Of a stretch of DNA of 64,000 bases, positions 48,802-59,000 are shown one piece after another. A model generated the notes under the pieces. It was not told the origin of the DNA. It made no database searches and worked only from the letters and a program-made list of their open reading frames with translations. This stretch comes from Kangiellaceae bacterium. Its GTDB lineage: Bacteria; Pseudomonadota; Gammaproteobacteria; Enterobacterales; Kangiellaceae. Location of the stretch: the NCBI GenBank assembly GCA_026196875.1, contig JAPHTP010000072.1, positions 52,412 through 116,411 of the forward strand, written 5' to 3'. Each line of letters starts with the position of its first letter. Positions within the stretch are counted from its first letter, which is position 1. A program made the position numbers and the translations under genes.

Positions 48802-50121
48802 CTACCATTCAAAAGAATCTCCCAGTCGAAGGTTTTGGCTTACTTGTTCTTGAAGTTTTGTGAATACACCAGCTTGTTCAGCATAATTTTGCCAACCGCC
48901 GACAACCTCCGCAATTTGATCGACAATATCATTAGCCTCACGAAAATTATTAATTAGAGTAGCAACAACCATCAGATCTTCACGATTAAAATTATCGCGC
49001 TTTCCGTTGAGTGAAAGCTGATGGCTATTCACCCAAGGAGAACCAGGTTTGTAACTATAGGCGACGTCAAATGCAGGCGATAATCGCCATTGACTTTTTT
49101 CATCGTTTAACAGAAAACCAAAATTTTTGGTGTGGTCATCATGATTGCGAGCGATGATATTGAACACCATTCTTCGAAAAATTTGGATCGCGTCTTTTCT
49201 GGGCAAACGTAGCTGACGAGCAACTGCAAACAACTGTTCGTAACTGTAGGTTCCCGGTTTTTTGTAATCGGCATGATCGAGGGCACAAAGCGAAATGTAG
49301 TGGCGTTTTTTATTGCCTTCACGGTCAAATCTTTTTGTTAAAAAGTGCGCTCGTTTCCCTTCAATTAAAAGTTCGCTTGGCATCATATTGATCTCAGCAT
49401 CTTTTGCCATCAAGTAATAAGCATATTCCATCCTCCCATAGCCTTGTGGATCACCGAAAGTTTCACTATCGGTTTTGTGTTCCTCTACACCGTCTAGTTT
49501 TAACAAGTAATGTTCAAATCCAGACATAGCATCCACTTGACCAGAGCGAATTTCACTACGCTCTTGATTAACAGCGACAACAGCTTTGGCTCTTGCTCCT
49601 CCGGCAGAAGTCCCCACTTGAAGGATGGCATTCATTGAGTCACTGTTGTCTTTTTCCTCAACTAGCTTTTCATTTAATCTGGTGCGTTCGTCTAAAACTC
49701 TTTGCGCCAAATGAACTAATGAATCTAGCTGCAGTGGTTCATTATCCACTTTGTTGTTGCGCATTGCCGGTGCAAATTCAAGCGCCCCCATTCCGCGAGA
49801 ACCAGTGTATAACAATCTTTCGACTGGAGAAAAAGAAGAAGGATCACGCCCCTGACGTGCAAGCCACGCATTAATTACGGCGTTTCCGAAGTCATCCGGT
49901 AACACGTCAGCAAACACTGCGGGAAGTCCACGGTAAGTCGAATTAGCCAGTTCTGCGTAACGATATTTTTGTGGCGCGAGCGGCATCCTTACCGGTGCTA
50001 TTTCAATTCCTTTTTCTCGCCACTCTGGCGCATACTCGAAGGTACTTAATCCGGAATCAGGTTCATAAACTAATGCCCCAACTAGGTGCCCCCAAAGTCG
50101 AATTTCAGCCAGATTTTCCAT
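48802..50121 (-). CDS. hipA: HipA-family Ser/Thr kinase toxin
   Basis: 439 residues from the ATG at 50119-50121, which shares one base with the hipB stop (TAATG). An in-frame TTG lies at 50127. N-terminal couple_HipA domain (IRLWGHLVGALVYEPDSGLSTFEY), then the P-loop-like VGTSAGGARAKAVV, catalytic segment RNHDDHTKNFGFLL and metal Asp in LSPAFDVAYSY. HipA kinases phosphorylate aminoacyl-tRNA synthetases such as GltX and arrest growth; the target here is unknown. Order hipB-hipA as usual. Confidence 0.93.
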   Translation of the reverse strand: MENLAEIRLWGHLVGALVYEPDSGLSTFEYAPEWREKGIEIAPVRMPLAPQKYRYAELANSTYRGLPAVFADVLPDDFGNAVINAWLARQGRDPSSFSPVERLLYTGSRGMGALEFAPAMRNNKVDNEPLQLDSLVHLAQRVLDERTRLNEKLVEEKDNSDSMNAILQVGTSAGGARAKAVVAVNQERSEIRSGQVDAMSGFEHYLLKLDGVEEHKTDSETFGDPQGYGRMEYAYYLMAKDAEINMMPSELLIEGKRAHFLTKRFDREGNKKRHYISLCALDHADYKKPGTYSYEQLFAVARQLRLPRKDAIQIFRRMVFNIIARNHDDHTKNFGFLLNDEKSQWRLSPAFDVAYSYKPGSPWVNSHQLSLNGKRDNFNREDLMVVATLINNFREANDIVDQIAEVVGGWQNYAEQAGVFTKLQEQVSQNLRLGDSFEW

Positions 50122-50456
50122 TACCAATCCAACTCTTGTTCGTCTTGTGAAGCTTTTGTTGTGTTCTTACTCGCCCTCTTACGCACTTTACCTTTGAGCT
50201 TCAGTTGCTCCATTGGGCTGAATACAGATTCGGGGATTAAATTCTCAAGTGAGGCAACTTGGCCAAGCACTCTTAAGACTGCGATGAAATTAACCAACTT
50301 CCCTTCACCAACCTCAAGCTTCCGGTAACTAATGCGCGATAAGCCTACTTCATCAGCAACTTCTTGTTGTGTAAGGTTTTTTTCGAGCCTTCGTTGCTCT
50401 ATTCGATGACCTAATTCAGTAGCAATGGCCTGATCAGTCATTTGCTCAAAATTCAT
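50121..50456 (-). CDS. hipB: HipB-family XRE antitoxin and repressor
   Basis: 111 residues. Helix-turn-helix at about 20-75: ELGHRIEQRRLEKNLTQQEVADEVGLSRISYRKLEVGEGKL. The C-terminal 35 residues are basic and low complexity, unlike the hydrophobic tail of E. coli HipB. HipB normally neutralises HipA and represses the operon. Candidate operators lie upstream. Confidence 0.92.
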   Translation of the reverse strand: MNFEQMTDQAIATELGHRIEQRRLEKNLTQQEVADEVGLSRISYRKLEVGEGKLVNFIAVLRVLGQVASLENLIPESVFSPMEQLKLKGKVRKRASKNTTKASQDEQELDW

Positions 50457-50520
50457 TTTTCACGAACCATATAATGTTAACTTTTAATATCATTAGAACT
50501 AAAATTCAGACCTTTTGTAT

Positions 50521-50647
50521 ACTTTTATATACATAAATATGTATCTATTCATAAATCTCAGTCTAGCAGAAAGACTTATAATGTCAACATATCTTACCTT
50601 TATCAAAATAAAACCCAAATAATGATAACTTTTATATACATAAATAT
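50521..50647. repeat. 20-bp exact direct repeat upstream of hipB
   Basis: ACTTTTATATACATAAATAT is present at 50521-50540 and again at 50628-50647, 107 bp apart, in the region where HipB would bind. It looks like a pair of operators. Confidence 0.75.
50529..50544. promoter_or_regulatory. Candidate HipB operator palindrome
   Basis: ATACATA-AA-TATGTAT is a perfect 7-bp inverted repeat inside the first copy of the direct repeat, 73-88 bp upstream of hipB. The second copy keeps only the left arm. It differs from the E. coli HipB consensus (TATCC-N8-GGATA). Confidence 0.45.
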
Positions 50648-51305
50648 AAAAACACCTCTGTATCTTGATAGAACAAAAACTAAATGGAATTAGTATCCCC
50701 TCTTACTTTGGTAAAGGGCTAAGGAAAAGAATAAAACTCCTAATTTCAGGTGTTGGCTAGATCGAAAAGTAGAATTAAGCGACCTTACATACTACTCAGC
50801 ATGAAATTCGATAACCTTAAAAATTTCCTGTTTCCGCAAATTACTAAAGCCATCTATTCATTAGAGCGCTAGATAACCCCTTCTACATTCTAATCTTGAT
50901 TAAATCTCCCTCTGCAACAAAGATCGTTCATTCCTTCAAATTAAACAAAAAATTTTTAAGCATAACCTGATTTTTGTCCTTTCAAAAAGAAGGTACTAGA
51001 TTTTTTGAAAAAGACTAACTGTAACTATTTTTGCTGTTTTACTCCAAAAGTCTGAATTGAAATGTTATTGAATAAACTTCTTCAAATCATCTCAATCAGC
51101 GCTAAAGAATTAATGTAATTTTGTTAAATTAATTAAACAGCAAATATCTCCTTGCGAATAACGAAAAAGCAGCTAGCTTTTTTTTGTCTTTGAATTATCT
51201 GTAGCTAAGTTCATAGAAAATAATCTCATTTTCTCAGAATTAAAAACTTAAGAAGAGGTAGGACATTTATTAATCTAATTAGAAAAAATAGAGGACCTTA
51301 TAAAA

Positions 51306-53579
51306 ATGAAAAGCATAAGATATTATCTGACCTTACTATTCGCTTGTATCTGCTTTAGCGCACAAGCCGATGCGCCACTTTCTTTTAGCCAACCGAATGA
51401 GTTAAACCAAATACAAGAACATGTAATGCCTTCTCAAGATAATGAAAGGCTAAGAGAACGAGATGTGCGAGCTCGTTCTCTTAACGATGACGCTCCGGTT
51501 TTGCGTTATGCAGAACCGATTCAAGTTTCTATTGTTCCTAAAAGTTGGCAGACAGTGCAACAAACAAGAAATAATACTAGCGTTGAGATGTCGGTATGGA
51601 GAACACAAATAAAATCGCCTGGTGCATTGTCACTGAACTTTGGATTTACCAAATACATTATGCCTGAAGGAGGTTCGCTGCATATTTATACGCCGGACCG
51701 CTCTCAAAGGATCCGCCCTTTTACTGCAGAAGATAATGATGTGCATGAGCAGCTTTGGACTCCGATGATTAAAGGAGACACTATCATTATTGAAGTGAAT
51801 GTCCCCACAGATAAAAGAGATCAATTAAAACTGAACTTAACTTCCGTTAACCACGGATATTTGGGCGCAAGTTTAAGCGACATTATCGACATTATGTCCG
51901 GCTCATGTAATGTGGATGTTATTTGTAGCGAAGGCGATGGCTGGCGCGATCAAATTCGATCAGCAGCAGCGATCAGTACCGGCGGTTCCGGTTTCTGTTC
52001 TGGTGGTGCTTTAAATAACACCTCCAATGACGGCCGAGGTTTTTTCCTTACCGCTTATCACTGCGGAATTACTTCAAGCAACGCACCTTCGTTAGTTACC
52101 TATTGGAACTTCGAGAACAGCTACTGTCGTGATCCAGGTAGCAGCGATAGTGGTAGCGCCGGTGATGGAACGCTTACACAATTTAATACTGGGGCGATCT
52201 TTCGTGCGGCCTACTCTCCTTCTGATATGACCTTGGTTGAATTGGACGACCCATTTGATCCAGCCCACAATGTTTACCTAGCAGGTTGGAACGCAGGCAA
52301 TACTGCTTCTTCATCTGCCGTTGCTATCCACCATCCATCTGTTGATGAAAAGCGCATTAGTTTTGAAAACGATGCCACAGCAATCACATCTTACGGTGGT
52401 AGCTCCAGTCCAGGTGACAGCACCCATATTAGAGTTATCGATTGGGATCTAGGGACCACTGAACCAGGTTCATCTGGTTCCCATTTATTCGATCAAAATA
52501 AACGCGTAATCGGCCAGCTTCATGGTGGTGGCGCAGCTTGTGGCAATAATTCATCGGATTGGTATGGTTGGTTAAACTCTTCCTGGAGTGGCGGAGGCAC
52601 CAACAGCACTCGTTTAAGCAATTGGTTGGATCCAAACAGTACGGGTCAAATCGCGATTGATGGCATGAATGCAACAGGTGCTGGTAGTAACTTATCTCCA
52701 ACAGCAAACGCCAATGGTCCATATTCAGACTTTGTAAATAATACGATTAACTTTAGCAGCGCTGGTTCGAACGATCCTGATGGTTCAATCGTTAGTTACT
52801 TATGGAATTTTGGTGATGGTTCAGCAACAAGCGGCACGGCTAACCCAACCCATGCTTATACAGTTGCCGGAAATTACAATGTGTCCTTAACAGTAACAGA
52901 CAATGAAGGTGCTACTGGTGTTGCAAATACCACGGCAACCATTACTGTAGAAGGTGATGGCGAGCTTACTCCAGGTGTTGCACAAACAGGATTAAGTGGT
53001 GACCAAGGTACCGAACTCAGATTTTATATGGACGTACCTGCCAATGCGGTCAACTTAACTTTTGACACCAGTGGCGGAACCGGTGATGCTGATCTCTATG
53101 TGAGGTTTGGCAGCGAGCCTACAACCAGTGATTGGGACTGTCGTCCTTACTCTTCAAGTGGAACGGAAAACTGTAGTTTCAACTCACCGCAAGAAGGTCG
53201 CTATTATGTGATGGTTCGTGCTTATGGCAATATCTCTGGTTACCAATTAGTTGGAAACTATTCGATCAACAACGGCCAAACGGATAGCTTCGAAGATCTC
53301 AACGTTTCTGCCAGTCGAGGCGAGTGGAAACATTATACGCTAGAAGTCACCGCTGAAATGACATCCTTAACGGCTAATACCAGCGGCGGTACCGGTGATT
53401 CCGATCTATACGTTCGTTTTGGTACTCAACCAACTACCGGTAATTGGGATTGTCGTCCTTACACCGCAGGCAATACTGAGGAGTGTTCGTTTAACAATCC
53501 ACAAGTGGGTACTTGGTATATCAGTGTTAGAGCGTATCGTGCTTATAGTGGTGTTGATATTTCTGGGATTGCGCAATAG
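51306..53579 (+). CDS. Secreted trypsin-like serine protease with PKD and two PPC domains
   Basis: 757 residues. Signal peptide 1-21; a propeptide-like region (22-200); a chymotrypsin-fold catalytic domain with His252 (LTAYHCG), Asp307 (SPSDMTLVEL) and Ser390 (EPGSSGSHLF), of the lysyl endopeptidase-like group; PKD domain 466-547 (LWNFGDGS, NVSLTVTDNEG); and two pre-peptidase C-terminal domains (about 555-645 and 665-755) that are near-duplicates sharing TSGGTGD-DLYVRFG and CRPY-CSFN-P. No GlyGly-CTERM. Secretion to the medium and extracellular protein digestion are inferred. Confidence 0.93.
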   Translation: MKSIRYYLTLLFACICFSAQADAPLSFSQPNELNQIQEHVMPSQDNERLRERDVRARSLNDDAPVLRYAEPIQVSIVPKSWQTVQQTRNNTSVEMSVWRTQIKSPGALSLNFGFTKYIMPEGGSLHIYTPDRSQRIRPFTAEDNDVHEQLWTPMIKGDTIIIEVNVPTDKRDQLKLNLTSVNHGYLGASLSDIIDIMSGSCNVDVICSEGDGWRDQIRSAAAISTGGSGFCSGGALNNTSNDGRGFFLTAYHCGITSSNAPSLVTYWNFENSYCRDPGSSDSGSAGDGTLTQFNTGAIFRAAYSPSDMTLVELDDPFDPAHNVYLAGWNAGNTASSSAVAIHHPSVDEKRISFENDATAITSYGGSSSPGDSTHIRVIDWDLGTTEPGSSGSHLFDQNKRVIGQLHGGGAACGNNSSDWYGWLNSSWSGGGTNSTRLSNWLDPNSTGQIAIDGMNATGAGSNLSPTANANGPYSDFVNNTINFSSAGSNDPDGSIVSYLWNFGDGSATSGTANPTHAYTVAGNYNVSLTVTDNEGATGVANTTATITVEGDGELTPGVAQTGLSGDQGTELRFYMDVPANAVNLTFDTSGGTGDADLYVRFGSEPTTSDWDCRPYSSSGTENCSFNSPQEGRYYVMVRAYGNISGYQLVGNYSINNGQTDSFEDLNVSASRGEWKHYTLEVTAEMTSLTANTSGGTGDSDLYVRFGTQPTTGNWDCRPYTAGNTEECSFNNPQVGTWYISVRAYRAYSGVDISGIAQ

Positions 53580-53625
53580 CATAATTAATAAATAGAGGAA
53601 ATTGAAAGAGAAGTATTTAGAAAAC

Positions 53626-53653
53626 AAAAAGGGCTGTTTCGACAGCCCTTTCT
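53626..53653. terminator. Terminator between the serine protease and the 280-residue protein gene
   Basis: AAAAAGGGCTGT, loop TTCG, ACAGCCCTTTCT. A- and T-runs flank it, so it acts in both directions. Confidence 0.88.
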
Positions 53654-53749
53654 ACAAAACTCCGTTTACTCAAGGAATTCACATCGGCAAACGACCTCAA
53701 AATCAAAGATTTATTCTCCGTTGCTTTTTTTTGTGTTACCAATCAGAAA

Positions 53750-54589
53750 CTACTTAAGTTTAATATTAAAATCTTTCGCCAAACTTACTAGGTATCCCAT
53801 TGCGGCCTTTTGATCGTTTCCATCCTTGAAGCGGCCAACAGTGTCACCCAAGTATTGCTTCGCCAACCAATAGCCTTTTTCACCGGCAATATAAAACCAC
53901 GCGAACGACTTCACGTAATCTTGTTGTAAACGATGAGTAATGGCTAAATAAAACATTGCGAGGACTCTCCCCTCTCGAGCTTCGCGTTCTAACGCGCTAA
54001 TGGTCTCGTCAACCACTTGTTTTCTTCTCGATTTTTCATCTGCTGGGGTTTCATCTCGAACAATGAGGACATCATTCATGTAGTTGTACATAAAAGTCGC
54101 AACGCCGTCTCCGCTATCCACATAAGAAATAAGCCTTTTCTCACTCATCTTGGTTTCTCTTGTGCTAAGGCCAGTATTCTTTTTAAACGCAATGACATTC
54201 AAACGCTTCCACATAAATCCAGCGTATGGATGGCCTTTTTTGACAAGTTTTCGATAGATGTTTTCAGACTTGGTTGATTTAAAATTAAAATCGATCGCTT
54301 TTCCAAGTGGCGCTGGCTCTACGCAGGTCGGACAAATACCACAATTATGGCAGTACTCATGAAAATGGTACCTGTTGTACACATTGGCGAGGTTAAATTG
54401 CTTTACAATGTCTTCGCTTTCTAGTGCGTCAGATAATTCTTTTGCTGCGTCAGAATAGTTTCCAGAATATAGCGCCTTAACATACTGATCATCTTGCCTA
54501 TCCAGCTCCTGCCAAGACATTAACTCTTCACTAGAAACGTTAAACGAAAGGATTAAACCAAATAGCAAAAATAAGTTTATGTACTTCAT
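53750..54589 (-). CDS. Exported protein with Sel1-like repeats and a Cys cluster
   Basis: 279 residues from ATG at 54587-54589 (MKYINLFLLF), chosen over 54601 to give the usual signal peptide (NLFLLFGLILSFNVSS). Residues about 98-108 hold HFHEYCHNCGICPTCVEP, four Cys in 10 residues, possibly a metal site or disulfides. C-terminal part resembles Sel1/TPR repeats (ALEREAREGRVLAMFYLAITHRLQQDYVKSFAWFYIAGEKGYWLAKQYLG). No family assigned. Gap of 187 bp to the upstream lipoprotein gene. Confidence 0.65.
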   Translation of the reverse strand: MKYINLFLLFGLILSFNVSSEELMSWQELDRQDDQYVKALYSGNYSDAAKELSDALESEDIVKQFNLANVYNRYHFHEYCHNCGICPTCVEPAPLGKAIDFNFKSTKSENIYRKLVKKGHPYAGFMWKRLNVIAFKKNTGLSTRETKMSEKRLISYVDSGDGVATFMYNYMNDVLIVRDETPADEKSRRKQVVDETISALEREAREGRVLAMFYLAITHRLQQDYVKSFAWFYIAGEKGYWLAKQYLGDTVGRFKDGNDQKAAMGYLVSLAKDFNIKLK

Positions 54590-54776
54590 CATTTCCCTCA
54601 CTGATTGTAATTATTGTTTTTAGTCGTATTTGTTGTTTTAAGTTGTAGTTCTCGTTTTTAATTATAACCATTGCGATAGAGGGGACAAGCCCTGAGAACT
54701 TACTCTCTTTATTGTAACTCTTTGAGATATTATTAGCATCATCATGCAGTAAGAGAGTAGTTAAAGGTTTAGTCCA

Positions 54777-55265
54777 TTATCTTGTATGCCTTTCTACTAA
54801 AACAGTTTCTAATTGTTCGACTTCTCGAACGTCAACTCTCGATGTTGAATATCCCGTTTGTTCACACTCTACTAAATAGAGTTTGCCTGGTTTGGCGTCA
54901 ATTTTTACGTTGTACATTTTTTTTGATTTACTGAAGCCGTTTATGATTTCGCAACCAACTCGCACAAGATATGGTCCTGGTGTGACACGTGGATGATCAC
55001 CAGCGGTATTGTTCCAAATACTATACAACTCAACTGGATTTTGTTGCTCTTCTGGTAAAGATAAATCGGTGATTGCCAGAATCCATGTAAAAAGTTTTGA
55101 GAATGAATCTTCTTCAAACTTTTGCTCTTTTCCGAATGCAGCTCGAATGACGGAGGTTTCGTCGGGGGTTGAAACTCCGTTTCGGGTTAGATTACGTTCG
55201 GATGTTGAAGAAGCGCATGAAGAAAGCGACATTACTACACTTAGGACTATTATTATTTTATTCAT
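54777..55265 (-). CDS. Small lipoprotein of unknown function
   Basis: 162 residues with a lipobox (VMSLSSC, Cys about 17). The remainder is a single small beta-rich domain (GPYLVRVGCEIINGFSKSKKMYNVKIDAKPGKLYLVECEQTGYS) typical of short envelope lipoproteins that bind or scaffold at the outer membrane. No family recognised. Confidence 0.65.
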   Translation of the reverse strand: MNKIIIVLSVVMSLSSCASSTSERNLTRNGVSTPDETSVIRAAFGKEQKFEEDSFSKLFTWILAITDLSLPEEQQNPVELYSIWNNTAGDHPRVTPGPYLVRVGCEIINGFSKSKKMYNVKIDAKPGKLYLVECEQTGYSTSRVDVREVEQLETVLVERHTR

Positions 55266-55578
55266 CAGTTAACGTTTTTTGATTAGAAAAGTCTGGTTCT
55301 GTAGATTAAAAGTTACTTCATGTACAGCTTCTTTTTTGTTAGTTAAGATCTATATTTTTACTCAACTCGCTATACTACATAACTCGACAGTTAGACTGAA
55401 TATTAATCAAGCTCCCTACCTCATTACTCCTGAAGACCATTCCCTTATAAGTCTCAACACGAATTTATTATGAAAAAGGACAGAAGTGACCAGCGATTTA
55501 AGTTAGCATAAGAAATTTCTTAAAACGACGTCGACTTCAAAGTAAAATACTCTGCCCACGTTGATTCCATAACGTCTC
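55266..55578. other. Intergenic region between the lipoprotein gene and the immunity gene
   Basis: About 310 bp, AT-rich; no gene, repeat or terminator was recognised. Confidence 0.5.
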
Positions 55579-56037
55579 CTAACCTAGACCCTCTTTGATT
55601 CTAATCAGTACAGGTAAATCACATTCCAGTAAAGCATCATAAAGCTCATCCTTAGGTTCTACTTCATCGCTTAGTCTATGTGTTCTATTTGCGAATTCGT
55701 TAATTACCTCTATTCCCTTAGATTCTCCTAAATAAACAAGACCAATTGCAGCTCGTAAAACATTATCTCCGTCATCTCCACTCAGAGCATCCAACAAGTG
55801 ACTATGAGCAATTGAAACACCTGCTCTGGCTAGCCATTGCAATTCTATAGTATCGCTACCAGCAATGCTCAATGTAAAATCTAGAACTTTGCGCTCAGAA
55901 TACTTCAGTATGAGCACTTTTAGTTCCTCTATTTCACCTTTTAGCTGTTCACAACGATACTCTCTAGGAACATTAGAAATAACATCAGCTAAGCCCTGAT
56001 AAACTTCGAGCAATTCATTTTTCAATTCATTCACCAT
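55579..56037 (-). CDS. Putative immunity protein for the Rhs-EndoU toxin
   Basis: 152 residues, acidic, cytosolic, helical. It starts 15 bp after the stop of the Rhs gene, the usual position of a cognate immunity gene. Helical repeats (DNVLRAAIGLVYLGESKGIEVINEFANRT) suggest an alpha-solenoid fold. No known family recognised; the role is inferred from context. Confidence 0.6.
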   Translation of the reverse strand: MVNELKNELLEVYQGLADVISNVPREYRCEQLKGEIEELKVLILKYSERKVLDFTLSIAGSDTIELQWLARAGVSIAHSHLLDALSGDDGDNVLRAAIGLVYLGESKGIEVINEFANRTHRLSDEVEPKDELYDALLECDLPVLIRIKEGLG

Positions 56038-56052
56038 AACAGCATACCTTAC

Positions 56053-59000
56053 CTATTGCCTCCAAAAAGGATAAAAACTATTGACTTTTGCAGCACTACT
56101 TCCGTCTGTAAATATTTGCAGTTTAACTCCATTGTAGTCTCCCAACCATTTTTGAGAGTAGCTGTTAGCTCCTTTTAGGTTTGACGGGTTTGAAAGAATA
56201 GAATTTGTAGCAGAAACAATGTCTGAGTCACTCCAAGAAGAAGGCATTATAGTTTTTACCCCCCGAATTTTGTTTCCAGCATCGTTATAACCAAATGAGT
56301 TTTTACCAAGTGAGTTCTTTTTGAACGCTTCATAAGGTAACTGTAACTTTTTGACACCATTCGGCAGTTCCATAACCAGTATTTCGTCTAAATTGGTGTT
56401 TCTTTCATTAAAGGTCGTTACTTTCGTTAGCTTGTAATTCACTCCATTTTCTGCATTCTTTTTTAGAAAATATTCGAAGGACTCTTGAGTATGCATTCCA
56501 CCATCAATCTTGAACTTACCGTCTACAGTAACAAAATCTCCTTCCTTAACATGCCTCCATGCGCCACTGTTCCACTTTTCACCAATGTGACTATCAATTT
56601 GTTTGCGAGTTAATGATTTATTAGAAACTATTCTCGAAAAATCATCAACTTTACTACTTACCCATGCCCCCTGCTCAACAAGCATCGCCTTTCGAGCATA
56701 AAAAGCATCAGCTAATTGTATATCTAAAGTGATTGCCTCATCAAATGCTCTCATGCTAGTGGTTAAATGAGCCTTTAAAGCAGCATTAGCTGCCGCGCTC
56801 TCTCCTCTAAGGCCCCAATAAGCCGTTTCGACCTTTCTTCCAACCGATGACAACAGTCCGCCTAGAGGTTGAAGCGCTTTAAGTAGCACCAGATCACCTG
56901 CGGCCATTAAAATACCATCTTGAAGACTTTCCGCAGCTTGATAATGCCAAGGCTTTTGCTCGAAGAACTTTCTTCGTTGCTCCTCATAGAATCGACTCGC
57001 CGCTTCACTTTCCTTAGTTATGGCCTTCAATTGCGGTCCTTCTGTCATCCTCCGTACTTCTTCTTGAGCAGCTGTAATTTCTTCTTGATAAATGTCATCC
57101 ATAAAGGTTTCTATGAAATACAATTGATCATGAGATAACTCTTCTCTAGAAACGAAAGGTTTTCTGCCCTGTTTTTCCATGTAATAGACAGCCTTAGCCA
57201 ACTGCAAGTCTATTTCTTGTAGTCCCATCGGATTATCACGGGTACTATCCTGGTAGTCATAGGGAAGTTCTACATATTCTGGCACAGACGATTCAGGTGT
57301 ATTTGCAGTCTGAACATTCTTAGGCTTTTTAACAACAGGCTTCTCAATCGGTTTATCCGGCCCTTCTAAATTACCAGCGCCTTTCTCTTTCAATGCATCT
57401 TTACCCGCTTGTTCAATACTTGAACTGGTTTTATCAAACAACCTATTCATGTCCCTATTAATTGCGGAGGTATCAACTTGAATTTTTGGCAGTAACTTCT
57501 CTTGCTCTTTTCTAATCCTTTCCTGTTCTTGTATTAATCTCTCCTGCTCTTTTCGCATTTGGTCTTTTTGGTTTTCCTCAATGGAATTTTTGATCGAGTT
57601 AGCTAACGCGCCACCGAAAGCGTTGGCCACAACCATTCGTCCATCCCATTTAGCATTTTCATCACCAATGATTTTACCAATGCCATATTCCATTGCGCTC
57701 GAGCCAACTTTTGTAAAGAAATCTTGAGTGAATTGCCCTGTGTCCCAATGCTTAACAAAACTTTCCCAAGAAAAACTTGGTGCAGGTGTTGGGACGGATG
57801 CACTAGGCGCAGGAGAGACATCCGCAGTCGCGGTTTCACTCCATTTCCATTCATTGGTAATGCCTTCCATAATGCCAGCAGTGGCAACAGAGGCGACAAG
57901 GCCTTTCAAACCGAAACCGGATACATCATTACCCGCCAGTCTGTTTAATGAATAGTTGGTTGCATAGGTCGCGGTAGCGCTCCACATAGCCCCACCGACA
58001 CCACCAAAATTGGTGGCCCCACCAACTGCGGATGAAGCCGCTGCAATCGCCGTTCTTTCCCAGTCATAATCAAAGGCTCGATCAAGTGGATTAATCAGCT
58101 CACCAATATTGTCTGCTTCAAATGGGTTAAAGAATGCACCCAAGTCAAATCTATTGTTAAATATCGCAGACGCTGTTTGGCCAGCTGCATCGCCAACTGC
58201 TGCACCAATCGCTGCTCCGGCTAATTTACCAACATGCGGTCCCGCATAGATTGACACAACTACCGTCACCACAACTTGAATGATTGCAGTTAACGCGCCA
58301 CACTTTTCTTCCGGTGGAGGCGGTGCAATAGGAATTGGCGACGTATCACCAATAATTTCACCGGCGTTATACGGCTTAAAGGTGTCAGCGTTATTGTGAT
58401 TTAAAATTTCTTGGCTAATCGTCAGCGTTTGTCCTGCCACTAACTGACTGCTATCACTAACACCATTGGTATCCGCCACGACATACCACAAGCTTTCATC
58501 ACCATAAACCCGCTGCGCAATAGACTGCAGCGTATCCCCTTCATTAACCACATATTGGCCCGGTGTAGTGCTTGGATATTTATCCGAAATCGGCGTGTAG
58601 TTGTAATCAAATTCAACACCACTAATGCTGCCAATACTGGCCACCGATTTTCCACTGGTGTAAAAATAGCTCTGCTTCTTTGAACCTTCAGTTCGCTGTA
58701 AGGTCATCCCTTGGCGATCAGTTTCAAAAATGCGCGTTACATTTTTCGTTTCATCGTCTCTGTCTTGTACAACCACTTGGCTTAAATTGCCTTTGTAGTC
58801 GTAAGAGTAAGTCGTCGTCCCATCTTTAAATCCAGACAATGAACTACTGGCAATCTCGGTATTTCGAACATAACCATCAAACGTTCGATAATTGATTGTG
58901 TAATCTGTAGTGTAGTGAGTCGAACCATTACTATGGTAAGCATACGCTTTATACGAAGTTAAATTGCCAGCGGCATCAAAACCACCAACATAATCAACCC

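Larger units (their letters stand above)
50457..51305. other. 849-bp AT-rich intergenic region between hipB and the serine protease gene
   Basis: No gene was found on either strand. The left part carries the hip operator candidates listed separately. The remainder is very AT-rich with many stops, holding only the leader of the protease gene (a GAGG site, AGAGGACC, stands about 9 bases before its ATG). No RNA gene or terminator was recognised. Confidence 0.6.

Noticed and set aside
50122..50127. hipA starting at the in-frame TTG
   Set aside because: ATG at 50121 overlaps the hipB stop (TAATG), the usual arrangement for coupling.
51306..53579. Serine protease as the rhombosortase substrate
   Set aside because: The C-terminus ends with a PPC domain (…YSGVDISGIAQ) and lacks the Gly-Gly, membrane helix and basic tail.
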